Below are positions 17,517 through 25,689 of a DNA stretch of 64,000 bases, one piece after another. The stretch spans positions 62,001 to 126,000 of the forward strand of contig JAQBPB010000049.1 of NCBI GenBank assembly GCA_028287745.1, read 5' to 3'. Each line of letters starts with the position of its first letter. Positions within the stretch are counted from its first letter, which is position 1. The translations under genes and the position numbers were made by a program. A model generated the notes under the pieces. It saw only the letters and a list, made by a program, of their open reading frames with translations, did no database searches and was not told the DNA's origin. Origin of the DNA: Chloroflexota bacterium (lineage in GTDB: Bacteria > Chloroflexota > Chloroflexia > Chloroheliales > Chloroheliaceae).

Positions 17517-17552
17517 AGAAATCCTCCTGCAATCAAAAAAGCTTGCGTTTAA

Positions 17553-18347
17553 CTAACTCGCCTGGGTGTCGTAAACTTTGTGCACTTCAGTTTTAAGGTG
17601 TTCCCAGACATGGGTCCGATACTCAAAGTATAGTTGCGAGTTTTTAACCTCAAGCGTGCGGGGATAAGGTAATTCTATCTTCAGTTCGTCAATAAACCGG
17701 CCCGGCCGGGCGCTCATTAAAAGAACCCTGTTAGACATGTAAACTGCTTCATCAATCGAGTGCGTAATGAACACTACGGTTTTGCCGGTAGCTTGCCAGA
17801 TACGGATCAATTCTTCCTGCATAATTTCACGCATCTGGGCGTCTACGGCTGCGAACGGCTCGTCCATCAACAGGATTTCTGGTTCATTGGTCAAGGCCCG
17901 GGCAATTGCCGCCCGCTGCTTCATACCGCCTGATAACTGGTAGGGGTATTTCCGCTCGAAATTCTTCAAGCCGACCATCCGAATGGTGTCCATCGCTTTT
18001 TCCTTAAAGGAGTTGGTTTTTCCTCGTAACTCCGGTCCAAGCAGGACGTTCTTGTTGACATCGCGCCACGGCATCAGGGCGAAATCCTGAAAGACAACCG
18101 CCCGGTCCGGGGATGGCCCGGTAACGCGCTTTTTGTTGACTATAATTTCCCCTGAAGTCGGCTTAAGTAACCCGTCAATTAGTTGGATTAAAGTTGATTT
18201 ACCACAACCACTAGGACCCACAACCGAAACAAATTCGCCTGGGAAAATATCCACTGAAAGGTTAGTGATAGCGTCAACCATTTCTCCATTGCGAGTCTTA
18301 TAAACCAGGTTGATGTCCTTCAACTGAATGTTTGGTTCCATCTTCAA
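17553..18347 (-). CDS. ABC transporter ATP-binding protein, SsuB/TauB family
   Basis: 264 residues. It has Walker A GPSGCGKST (about residue 45), Q-loop VVFQDFALMPW, signature LSGGMKQRAAIARAL, Walker B ILLMDEPFAAVD and switch His ITHSIDEAVY, so it is an intact ATPase. It is the first gene of the minus-strand operon (ATPase, permease, SBP2, LLM enzyme) starting from the promoter at 18639. Its position directly across from the GntR regulator and the palindromic operators suggests it is induced by the transported compound. Confidence 0.94.
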   Translation of the reverse strand: MKMEPNIQLKDINLVYKTRNGEMVDAITNLSVDIFPGEFVSVVGPSGCGKSTLIQLIDGLLKPTSGEIIVNKKRVTGPSPDRAVVFQDFALMPWRDVNKNVLLGPELRGKTNSFKEKAMDTIRMVGLKNFERKYPYQLSGGMKQRAAIARALTNEPEILLMDEPFAAVDAQMREIMQEELIRIWQATGKTVVFITHSIDEAVYMSNRVLLMSARPGRFIDELKIELPYPRTLEVKNSQLYFEYRTHVWEHLKTEVHKVYDTQAS

Positions 18348-18610
18348 TCCTTAATGTATAATAAGAAAACAACTCGCCGGTCAAAGTAATGCGTAAAGCG
18401 TTGTTAATTTTATTTTGTGTTTTGTTGTACGGATTCTGTTCGAAACTACCGTTGTGGTTTTTGTGTCTGGTTCTGGTTCGGGAAACTGAGCCAGGAGGTA
18501 AACTGTCTTTTAAACAACCCCTGTTGAGCAGCATCAGTCTTTCGTGCTATGTTTGAATTTGTTTGCTTACTAACGTACTAAATTTGTTTTTGAATACTAA
18601 CTTGTTTGTC

Positions 18611-18622
18611 ATTATATATAAT
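18611..18622. promoter_or_regulatory. Palindromic operator site 1
   Basis: ATTATATATAAT, a perfect 12-bp palindrome followed by CCCC. It overlaps the -10 box of the minus-strand promoter. The same core recurs twice more in this divergent region. The likely ligand is the GntR/FCD protein encoded next door (inference). Confidence 0.65.
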
Positions 18623-18639
18623 CCCCAAATACTTGTCAA
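18611..18639 (-). promoter_or_regulatory. Promoter of the ABC/LLM operon
   Basis: On the minus strand, TTGACA at 18639-18634 and TATAAT at 18616-18611 are 17 bases apart, a perfect consensus. The -10 hexamer is one half of palindrome 1, so a repressor there would block polymerase directly. The leader to the ATPase start is about 260 bases and shows no obvious structure. Confidence 0.85.
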
Positions 18640-18659
18640 GAGGTTTATTTAGTTGAGTG

Positions 18660-18688
18660 TTGACAAGTCAAAATAATGCCTTTATAAT
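18660..18688 (+). promoter_or_regulatory. Promoter of the GntR gene
   Basis: TTGACA at 18660-18665 and TATAAT at 18683-18688 with 17-base spacing, fully consensus. Transcription would start near 18695, so palindromes 2 and 3 would fall just inside the transcript, at about +10 to +41, a usual place for an autorepressor. Confidence 0.85.
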
Positions 18689-18703
18689 CGGTTTTAGAAC
18701 AGG

Positions 18704-18715
18704 ATTATATATAAT
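18704..18715. promoter_or_regulatory. Palindromic operator site 2
   Basis: ATTATATATAAT preceded by GG, identical in its core to site 1. It lies 20 bp centre to centre from site 3, two helical turns, so two dimers could bind side by side on one face. Confidence 0.6.
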
Positions 18716-18723
18716 GTAACAGG

Positions 18724-18735
18724 GTTATATATAAT
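18724..18735. promoter_or_regulatory. Palindromic operator site 3
   Basis: GTTATATATAAT followed by CCCC, one mismatch from the other two cores. The right flank equals that of site 1. It ends 22 bases before the GntR start codon. Confidence 0.6.
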
Positions 18736-18757
18736 CCCCAGAAAGAACAGGTTATGA

Positions 18758-19525
18758 ATGAGCACCAATACTACTTCTAACATTCAGTCGAAACAAGAAA
18801 TAGTTGTCTCCAACTTGCGCCGGGAAATCCTGCATGGAGACTTAAAACCTGGTCAGCGCCTGACCCAGGATGAGATTGCCAAACGCTTTGGAATTAGCTG
18901 GACTCCCGTCAGGGAAGCCTTACGCCAGTTAGAAGCCGAGGGCTGGGTTCAAATTAAAAATAACCAGGGTGCGGTGGTCGCGCCGTTATCCCTGCAAGAT
19001 TTTAATGATATTTACCAATACCGGCTGCTCATTCAGCCGGAAGCGGCTCGCCTGAGTGTCGAACATATGGATGACCAGACGCTAAGTAAACTCGAAACTA
19101 TTTACCAGCAGCAGGCCCAGCTGGACCTGCATAATCCGGAAGAGCGAGAAATTTTTTTGAAATTCTCGCATGATTTTTACGTCGTGTTTTATGATGCGGG
19201 TAAGAATAAACGCCTGGCGACCCAGGTAATCCTTTTACGTGAAGCTGCCGATCGCTATGTGCGGGCCTCTTTTAAAGTACCTACGGAAGCAAAACGTCAT
19301 CTTGAAGTGCAGCGCCAGCTACTTGAACTGTGTATTTTAAAAGATGGGTCGGCGGCGGCCGAGGTTATGCGGTATGCTTTGATAAAGGTGAGATCAGTTG
19401 TTAATTCGATCCTATCTAGTCAAAAAGAATTGATTACAGAATTGGAAAAGGCTGATGGTTCGTTAAAGAGAAGTGATAAAAATTCTCAAAACAATCTGCT
19501 CGAATATGCTGTACCAATGATATAA
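18758..19525 (+). CDS. GntR-family transcriptional regulator, FCD (FadR) subfamily
   Basis: 255 residues. The N-terminal winged helix-turn-helix (residues about 15-80: LRREILHGDLKPGQRLTQ, IAKRFGISWTPVREALRQLE) is followed by an all-helical FCD ligand domain. Members of this group usually sense carboxylic acids and release DNA on binding the pathway substrate. It is divergent from the ABC operon and upstream of the catabolic genes, with three palindromes in the shared 410-base intergenic region. A terminator follows it, so the catabolic genes probably have another promoter or depend on read-through. The C-terminal 25 residues are polar and look disordered. Confidence 0.92.
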   Translation: MSTNTTSNIQSKQEIVVSNLRREILHGDLKPGQRLTQDEIAKRFGISWTPVREALRQLEAEGWVQIKNNQGAVVAPLSLQDFNDIYQYRLLIQPEAARLSVEHMDDQTLSKLETIYQQQAQLDLHNPEEREIFLKFSHDFYVVFYDAGKNKRLATQVILLREAADRYVRASFKVPTEAKRHLEVQRQLLELCILKDGSAAAEVMRYALIKVRSVVNSILSSQKELITELEKADGSLKRSDKNSQNNLLEYAVPMI

Positions 19526-19550
19526 AAAATATTCAAAACATTAGAGTTTC

Positions 19551-19597
19551 TATAGCCGTCCGCCCCCCGGTGGGTGAGGCTATAATACTGTTTTTTA
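19551..19597 (+). terminator. Terminator after the GntR gene
   Basis: TATAGCC at 19551 pairs with GGCTATA at 19578-19584, with an inner CCC/GGG step, and is followed by a T-rich run at 19591. It separates the regulator from the catabolic genes. Confidence 0.7.
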
Positions 19598-19682
19598 TTT
19601 AGCCCTGTCAAATCGGTGGCTGAATCAATTGTTGTTCCTGATTTCACTAAATAGCCTAAATTCAGGAGTTACGAGGTTTAGA

Positions 19683-22061
19683 ATGCAGAATGGATCAAGC
19701 AATCCTGGGCTGTTTGGGGCCAGGGTCAAACGGGTGGAAGACCCCCGCTACATAAAAGGCCTGGCGCATTACATTGATGATTTAAATTTCCCCGGCCAGG
19801 TCTTTGCATCATTCGTGCGAAGCATGTATCCCCACGCAACCATTACGCGCATTTCAACCGACCCGGTGTATGAGGCCGAGGGCGTCAAATTGGCCTGGTC
19901 CAGCCAGGATATTGTTGAAAAGTCCGGGCCTATTCAGTCTTCAATTAAAGGCGGCTTTAAACCGACCGATTACCCCTTGCTGGCCCAGGGCAAAGTCCGT
20001 TTTGTAGGTGAACCGGTCGGTGTAGTGGTAACCGAAACGCGCTACCAGGCAACCGACGCTGCCGGACTGTTTGAAGTGGATTACGCTCCTCTTGACCCCG
20101 TCACCGATGCCGTAGAGGCTGTTACACCCGGCAGCAACCAGGCCATTTTGCATGATGGACTGGATAATAATATTTTATTCCAGGCTGCAATGGAAACTCC
20201 TGGTATCGACCAGGCTTTCCAGGAAGCTCATTATGTCCTGAAAGACCGTTTCAAAACGGGCCGCGTTACCGGGGTTCCCATCGAAAACCGGGGCTGTATT
20301 GCTATCTTTGACCCCGGCACCGAAGACCTGACCCTTTACACTTCCACCCAGATTCCGCACCTGGTCCGGACCGGACTGGCGGACATTCTGCATTATCCTG
20401 AAAACAAAATCCGGGTTATCGCGCCGGATGTGGGCGGCGGGTTCGGCCTTAAAGCTCACCTGTTCCCCGAAGAAGCCGTGGTCTGCTTGCTCGCTATGCA
20501 ATTAAAGCGGCCGGTAAAATGGATTGAAACCCGCAGCGAAAATCTTTCGGCTTCGACCCACTCACGCGGCCAGACCATTGATATAGAAATGGCTTTTAAC
20601 GCCGACGGCACCATCCGGGGCCTGCGCACTCAAATCGTGGTAGACGTGGGCGCTTACTCGGTTTATCCCTGGAGTGCTGCTCTTGAACCGGCGCAGACCG
20701 CCCGGCTTCTGACCGGCCCTTACAAAATCGAACAGTATGCCTACAAGACTTATGGTGTGGCTACCAACAAATGCCCGACCGGTCCTTACCGGGGTGTCTC
20801 CCGCCCATCGGCTAACCTGGCAATTGAGCGGGCCCTGAATATGGCCGCCTTGCACCTGGGGCTGGACCAGGCTGAAATCCGGCGCCGCAACCTGGTTAAA
20901 AAGGAAGAGTTTCCTTATAAGAATGTGGTCGGACTCAAATTCGACCCGGGCAGCTATATCGAATCGCTGGACCAGGCCCTGGAAATGGTTGATTATGCCA
21001 GCTTCCCGCAGCGCCAGGCCGAAGCCCGTGCAAAGGGCCGTTACATTGGCCTTGGTATCTCCTGCTACAATGAAATGACCGCCCAGGGTTCCGAGAGCTA
21101 CCGGAGCCGGGGTATGGAAGCCATGAGCGGTTATGAGCCTTCGACCGTGCGGGTGGACCCGTCCGGCAAGGTCATTGTGATGGTTGGGGTATCGCCTCAC
21201 GGCCAGGGCCACGAAACCACTTTTGCCCAGGTTGTCGCCAGCGAACTGCAACTACCGTTGTCTGATGTTAAAGTGGTCCACAGCGATACCGGCATTTCGC
21301 CTTACGGTATGGGTACCTTCAGCAGCCGCAGCGCGGTAATCGCGGGTGGAGCCTGTATCGAAGCGGCCGGGAAAATAAGGGAGAAGGCTAAAAAGATTGC
21401 CGGGCACCTTTTGGAAGCGACCGCCGAAGACATAGTGCTGGAAAACGACCGGTATCACGTCAAGGGTGTATCATCGCCCTCGCTGACTTTGAGGGACATA
21501 TCCCGTACCGCTCACCTGGCAGCCTATAAACTGCCGCCTGAAATGGAACCCGGCCTGGAAGCCACCGGCTATTTCGCCTCACCTCCGGCTACTTTCTCGA
21601 ATGCGACGCATATCGTCCAGGTCGAGGTGGATGCCAGCTCCGGGGATGTACAAATCCTGGATTATGTGGTAGTTGAAGATTGCGGTAAAATGATTAATCC
21701 AATGGTAGTGGATGGTCAAATCCAGGGTGGTGTAGCCCAGGGGATTGGCGAAGCTTTAATGGAAGCCTTAGAATATGACCAGCACGGCCAGCTTTTAACC
21801 GGCACCCTGATGGACTATGCGTTGCCAACATCGCATGACATCCCGAATATCCGTATAGCTCATATTGAAACACCTTCCCCCTGGACCAAGGGTGGTATGA
21901 AGGGTATGGGCGAAGGGGGAACTATCTCGCCGGGGGCGGCGATTGCTAATGCGGTGACGGATGCCCTTACTCCGTTCGGTCTGGAGTTTAACGAAATTCC
22001 AATAACACCGCATCTTGTCTTCAACCGGCTTCAATCCGGCCTTAATAAAAAGGAGAACTAA
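19683..22061 (+). CDS. Molybdenum hydroxylase large subunit (xanthine/CO dehydrogenase family)
   Basis: 792 residues from ATG 19683, chosen because GAGG lies upstream and the family N-terminus (GARVKRVEDPRYIKGLAHY) follows; the open frame reaches back to a TTG at 19629. It binds the molybdopterin cofactor and hydroxylates a carbon next to nitrogen or an aldehyde. Visible motifs are GGGFGLKAHLFPEE, the active-site loop GPYRGVSRP (form II-like, not the AYRCSFR of true CO dehydrogenase), and the catalytic Glu in KGMGEGGTI. No [2Fe-2S] or FAD subunit gene adjoins it, so its electron partner must be encoded elsewhere or be unusual. Six bases separate it from the enamidase gene, which supports a heterocycle hydroxylase role (inference). 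Confidence 0.88.
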   Translation: MQNGSSNPGLFGARVKRVEDPRYIKGLAHYIDDLNFPGQVFASFVRSMYPHATITRISTDPVYEAEGVKLAWSSQDIVEKSGPIQSSIKGGFKPTDYPLLAQGKVRFVGEPVGVVVTETRYQATDAAGLFEVDYAPLDPVTDAVEAVTPGSNQAILHDGLDNNILFQAAMETPGIDQAFQEAHYVLKDRFKTGRVTGVPIENRGCIAIFDPGTEDLTLYTSTQIPHLVRTGLADILHYPENKIRVIAPDVGGGFGLKAHLFPEEAVVCLLAMQLKRPVKWIETRSENLSASTHSRGQTIDIEMAFNADGTIRGLRTQIVVDVGAYSVYPWSAALEPAQTARLLTGPYKIEQYAYKTYGVATNKCPTGPYRGVSRPSANLAIERALNMAALHLGLDQAEIRRRNLVKKEEFPYKNVVGLKFDPGSYIESLDQALEMVDYASFPQRQAEARAKGRYIGLGISCYNEMTAQGSESYRSRGMEAMSGYEPSTVRVDPSGKVIVMVGVSPHGQGHETTFAQVVASELQLPLSDVKVVHSDTGISPYGMGTFSSRSAVIAGGACIEAAGKIREKAKKIAGHLLEATAEDIVLENDRYHVKGVSSPSLTLRDISRTAHLAAYKLPPEMEPGLEATGYFASPPATFSNATHIVQVEVDASSGDVQILDYVVVEDCGKMINPMVVDGQIQGGVAQGIGEALMEALEYDQHGQLLTGTLMDYALPTSHDIPNIRIAHIETPSPWTKGGMKGMGEGGTISPGAAIANAVTDALTPFGLEFNEIPITPHLVFNRLQSGLNKKEN

Positions 22062-22067
22062 TTTAGT

Positions 22068-23255
22068 ATGCCTTCGCTGTTGATTCACAATATTGGTGCC
22101 ATTGCCACCGGTGACCTGGCCCAGCCATTGCGGGATGAGCAAACTTTATTTATAGAAGACGGTTTGATAAAAGAAGTCGGTACCACCCGACAAAAAGCCG
22201 ATACAGTGGTTGATGCTCAGGGCCTGACCCTGACTCCCGGTCTGATTGACGGGCATGTTCACCCGGTATTTGGCGAATTCACACCGACCCAAAATTCAAT
22301 TGGCTGGCAGCGCTTTTACATGCACGGCGGTACGACCACCATGGTTTCCGCTGGTGAATTACACGTGCCGGGCCTGCCTCTAGACCCGCCCGACCCAAAA
22401 ACTTTCAAATACCTGGCGGTCCTGTCCCTGCGCTGCAACTCGAAACCGCAGCAATACGGCCCCAAGATGCAAACCGGCACTTTGTTGCTGGCTCCGGGAT
22501 TAAAAGAGGAAGATTTCGCGGAAGTGGCTGCAGAAGGTTCCAAAGCCGTAAAGTTCATTTTCTACCCCTTGATGGATCCCTGGGATGAAGCTCTACAATA
22601 TGTAGAATGGGCTCACAAATACGGCCTGGTAGTGAAACTGCACTCCGGTGGGGTTTCTCGTTCCGGTTCCAGCCGTCCGGCCGGTTCGGAAGTAACTTTC
22701 CGCCTGCAACCGGATATTGTTGCCCATATCTCCGGTGGCCCGATCCCGATGCCCAAGGATGAAATGGAAAGCATTGTGGCTGAAAGCAAAGCCTTTATGG
22801 AAATCTGTACTTCCGGTAACTACCTGCGGACGGTTGAGCTAATTGAGATGGCCACGCGCCACAACGCCCTGGACCGGGTTGTAATGGGCACCGATACCCC
22901 TGGCGGTACTGGCATCCAGCCGCGCGGTATGCTGCGCAATATCTGCCTGATTTCTTCCCTGGGCAAGATCGCCCCGGAACAGGCTATCGCAATTGCCACC
23001 GGCAACACCGGCAAAGCCCATAACTTGCAGCAGGGTATTATCGCGCCGGGCCGCCCGGCAGACCTGATCCTGATGGGGGCTATTCGCGGCTCGGTTGCCA
23101 GTAACGCCCTTGACTCGATCAGGGTCGGTGATTTACCGGGAATCTCGACCGTAATTGTTGACGGTCAGGTCGTTATTAAAGACCGGAGCGAGCAAACTCC
23201 GCCTCCCAGCAGCCTTGCCAAAACTACCCACTTTCACAGTTGTTGTGGTGAGTAG
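22068..23255 (+). CDS. Enamidase-like amidohydrolase
   Basis: 395 residues, close to the 386 of Eubacterium barkeri enamidase, which opens 6-oxo-1,4,5,6-tetrahydronicotinate to 2-formylglutarate. The amidohydrolase metal site is visible: HVH in DGHVHP (about residue 63), His in KLHSGG, His in HISGGP and Asp in MGTDTPGGTG. HISGGP, GMLRNICLISS, IAPGRPADLILM and the GDLPGIS stretch near the C-terminus are shared with enamidase as I recall it, rather than with dihydroorotase or imidazolonepropionase. It lies between a molybdenum hydroxylase and glutaryl-CoA dehydrogenase, which fits a ring-opening step in N-heterocycle breakdown. The substrate itself is not proven. Confidence 0.82.
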   Translation: MPSLLIHNIGAIATGDLAQPLRDEQTLFIEDGLIKEVGTTRQKADTVVDAQGLTLTPGLIDGHVHPVFGEFTPTQNSIGWQRFYMHGGTTTMVSAGELHVPGLPLDPPDPKTFKYLAVLSLRCNSKPQQYGPKMQTGTLLLAPGLKEEDFAEVAAEGSKAVKFIFYPLMDPWDEALQYVEWAHKYGLVVKLHSGGVSRSGSSRPAGSEVTFRLQPDIVAHISGGPIPMPKDEMESIVAESKAFMEICTSGNYLRTVELIEMATRHNALDRVVMGTDTPGGTGIQPRGMLRNICLISSLGKIAPEQAIAIATGNTGKAHNLQQGIIAPGRPADLILMGAIRGSVASNALDSIRVGDLPGISTVIVDGQVVIKDRSEQTPPPSSLAKTTHFHSCCGE

Positions 23256-23283
23256 GGGTAATACCTGAAATTAAGTATTACCC
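23256..23283 (+). other. Intercistronic hairpin after the enamidase gene
   Basis: GGGTAATAC pairs with GTATTACCC across a 10-base loop, starting at the stop codon. There is no T run, so it is probably a stabiliser or partial terminator within the operon. Confidence 0.5.
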
Positions 23284-23345
23284 GGGGTAGACAGTGAAGT
23301 TTACTCAAAAAGCAGTGTTGATGCTAAAGAAAGAGAGTCTATGAT

Positions 23346-24539
23346 ATGGCCGAACACACCGCCGCTAAAAAACCGCAAATGCCTTCCGCGTTTGACCTGT
23401 TAAACATTGAGTCGCTGCTGAGTGAAGAAGAACGCATGGTGCGCGATACAGTGCGCCGGTTTGTCAAAGAACGGGTTAACCCGGTTATCGGTGAACACTT
23501 CGAAGCCGGAACCTTTCCCCGGGAACTAATTCCGGAGATGGCCGAACTGGGACTGCTCGGAATGCACCTGGAAGGCTATGGTTGCGCCGGTTTGAGCGCC
23601 GTCAGTTACGGCCTGGCTTGCCAGGAACTGGAAGCCGGTGATAGCGGCATTCGTTCGTTTGTATCAGTCCAGGGTTCTCTGGCAATGTTTCCAATCTGGG
23701 CGTTCGGTTCGGAGGAACAAAAGCAAAAATGGCTGCCCCGGATGGCTAAAGGGGAAGTCATTGGCTGCTTCGGTTTAACCGAGCCGGACCACGGCAGCGA
23801 CCCCAGCGGTATGCTGACCAACGCCCGCCGGGACGGTGACTCTTACGTCCTGAACGGTTCCAAAATGTGGATTACCAACGGTGGCGTAGCCGACCTGGCA
23901 GTTGTCTGGGCCAAAGCCGAGGATGGTATCCGGGGCTTTCTGGTTGAGAAGGGTACGCCCGGTTTCAGCACCAGCGACATCAAACACAAATTGTCGCTGC
24001 GGGCCTCGGTTACCTCGGAATTGTACTTCGATGACTGCCGGATTCCGGCCGAGAATATGCTGCCGAATGTTAAAGGCATGCGCGGCCCGCTCTCTTGTCT
24101 GAACGAAGCTCGTTTTGGGATTGCCTGGGGCGCGACCGGGGCGCACCGGGCCTGTTACGAAGCGGCCCTGGAATACGCCCAGACTCGCATTCAGTTTGGC
24201 AAACCGATTGGCGGTTTCCAGCTCGTCCAGCAAAAACTGGCGATTATGGCAACCGAATTTGTTAAAGCTGAACTGCTGGCCCTGCAACTTGGCCGCCTGA
24301 AGGATGCCGGGAACATTCACCCGGTCCAGGTTTCGGTCGCCAAGCGCAATAATGTGCGGGAAGCTCTTAAAACGGCCCGTGAAGCCCGGTCTATCCTGGG
24401 GGCCAATGGCATTACCCTGGAATACCCGGTCAGCCGCCATATGAATAACCTTGAGTCAGTTTACACTTACGAGGGAACAGACGATATTCATACACTGATT
24501 ATCGGACAAGCCATAACCGGAATAAGCGCCTTTTCCTGA
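23346..24539 (+). CDS. gcdH: Glutaryl-CoA dehydrogenase
   Basis: 397 residues, the family length. It oxidatively decarboxylates glutaryl-CoA to crotonyl-CoA using FAD. Specific features are GYGCAGLSAVSYGLACQELE, the substrate-carboxylate Arg in DSGIRSFVSVQGS, GLTEPDHGSDP, LRASVTSELYFDDCRIP, and the catalytic Glu in YTYEGTDDIHTLIIG. These separate it from short-chain acyl-CoA dehydrogenases. It supports a C5 dicarboxylate as the end product of the pathway encoded around it. No electron-transfer flavoprotein or glutarate CoA-transferase gene is adjacent. The start at 23346 is supported by an AAGAAAGAGAG stretch upstream. Confidence 0.9.
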   Translation: MAEHTAAKKPQMPSAFDLLNIESLLSEEERMVRDTVRRFVKERVNPVIGEHFEAGTFPRELIPEMAELGLLGMHLEGYGCAGLSAVSYGLACQELEAGDSGIRSFVSVQGSLAMFPIWAFGSEEQKQKWLPRMAKGEVIGCFGLTEPDHGSDPSGMLTNARRDGDSYVLNGSKMWITNGGVADLAVVWAKAEDGIRGFLVEKGTPGFSTSDIKHKLSLRASVTSELYFDDCRIPAENMLPNVKGMRGPLSCLNEARFGIAWGATGAHRACYEAALEYAQTRIQFGKPIGGFQLVQQKLAIMATEFVKAELLALQLGRLKDAGNIHPVQVSVAKRNNVREALKTAREARSILGANGITLEYPVSRHMNNLESVYTYEGTDDIHTLIIGQAITGISAFS

Positions 24540-24551
24540 TATAACGTTTAA

Positions 24552-24592
24552 GGAATTAGATTTAACTGTAAGCGGCCGGGAAATCTAATTCC
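24552..24592 (+). other. Strong intergenic hairpin after gcdH
   Basis: GGAATTAGATTT pairs perfectly with AAATCTAATTCC over a 17-base loop, 12 bases past the stop. There is no T tract, so termination is uncertain. The rest of the 220-base gap before the next gene holds only the GAAAGGAATGAG ribosome binding region. Confidence 0.6.
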
Positions 24593-24759
24593 GGCAAGCT
24601 TATGACGTTTTCACGCTGTCAAAATTCCGGAAATTTATTACTTTTTCGTCTACCAAAGGGAATTAAGCGGGTGCCTGCTGGTAGTAACAACTTTAAGCGT
24701 ACGATAGAATTCCCGTTATCACACGGAAGAGATTGACCCGAAAGGAATGAGATCAAACT

Positions 24760-25686
24760 ATGTCTGAGAATAAGGATTTGGAAAACCGAGAAGCCACCCT
24801 TGATGCGGTACTTGATGGCCTGATGAGCCGCTACCTGGACCGCGTGCCTGACGTTAATAATATCGTTAACGCAATGAAAGCACAGGGTATTATTACCGAC
24901 CGGCACGATATAGAAAACGATCACATTGCCTTCCGCACCCTGGGTGTAAAACACCTGGGTATCGCGTCCCTTGAGAAAATATTCCTGCACTACGGCTATG
25001 AAAGACGGGACCACTACACCTTCCTGGAGAAAAAGCTGGAAGCGCACTGGTACCACCCGCCGAAGCCAACCCTGCCCCGGATTTTCATTAGTGAACTGCG
25101 GGTAGGCGATTTGTCGGAAGAAGCCCAGCGGATATTGCTTTCCTATACCAACGAAGTAACTTCCGACCCGGTGGACGCCCTGGACCTGGATAGCGCCGAG
25201 CAGGTAGATACTTTCCTGCATGCCGCCTTATGGCGCCTGCCGACCTGGGCGGATTACCAGGTACTGGCCGCTGAAAGCGAATACGCCGCCTGGGTGATTT
25301 ACAACCGCTACTATCTCAATCACTTCACTATTTCCGTCCACAATCTGCCAAAGGGGTACAATACGGTTGCCTCCTTTAATGACTTCCTGGAGCAGCACAA
25401 CTTTATCCTGAATACTGCCGGGGGCAAGATTAAAGTCAGCAATGACAGCAAGCTGTTGCAGAGTTCCACCGTGGCCGAAATGGTTGAGGCCGACTTCGCC
25501 GAAGGCGATGTGCATTTGATTTCCGGGTCCTACGTTGAGTTCGCCGAACGGCGGCCTATCGTGGATGATGCCGAGCTGGCCCCGGGTGTATATTCCAGGG
25601 AACAACTCCGTGACGGTTTCGAAGCAGCCAACGCCGATAAAATATTTGAAAGTACTTATAGCACACAGACTAACCAAAAGCGTTAA
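24760..25686 (+). CDS. 2-oxoadipate dioxygenase/decarboxylase family (DUF1338, HglS-like)
   Basis: 308 residues, the short form of the family. HglS uses non-haem iron and oxygen to turn 2-oxoadipate into D-2-hydroxyglutarate in lysine breakdown. Likely iron ligands are His in ENDHIAFRTLG (about residue 51), His in LNHFTISVH and Glu in SGSYVEFAERRP, with the Arg of AFRT near the substrate. The next two genes encode a GlcF/GlcD-type 2-hydroxyacid dehydrogenase 3 bases away, which would oxidise 2-hydroxyglutarate to 2-oxoglutarate. The tight linkage makes that substrate more likely than glycolate. The direct substrate is inferred from family. Confidence 0.85.
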   Translation: MSENKDLENREATLDAVLDGLMSRYLDRVPDVNNIVNAMKAQGIITDRHDIENDHIAFRTLGVKHLGIASLEKIFLHYGYERRDHYTFLEKKLEAHWYHPPKPTLPRIFISELRVGDLSEEAQRILLSYTNEVTSDPVDALDLDSAEQVDTFLHAALWRLPTWADYQVLAAESEYAAWVIYNRYYLNHFTISVHNLPKGYNTVASFNDFLEQHNFILNTAGGKIKVSNDSKLLQSSTVAEMVEADFAEGDVHLISGSYVEFAERRPIVDDAELAPGVYSREQLRDGFEAANADKIFESTYSTQTNQKR

Positions 25687-25689
25687 ATT

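Noticed and set aside
18298..18534. 78-residue minus-strand frame upstream of the ABC ATPase
   Set aside because: Overlaps the ATPase start and lies in its leader; composition is not protein-like.
20281..20830. True CO dehydrogenase (CoxL)
   Set aside because: The active-site loop is GPYRGVSRP, not the AYRCSFR of form I CoxL, and coxM and coxS are absent.
20562..21251. 229-residue antisense frame
   Set aside because: Lies wholly opposite the molybdenum hydroxylase gene, whose motifs are clear; His/Gly-rich composition is typical of a reverse-strand shadow.
23775..24440. 221-residue antisense frame
   Set aside because: Opposite glutaryl-CoA dehydrogenase; no domain.
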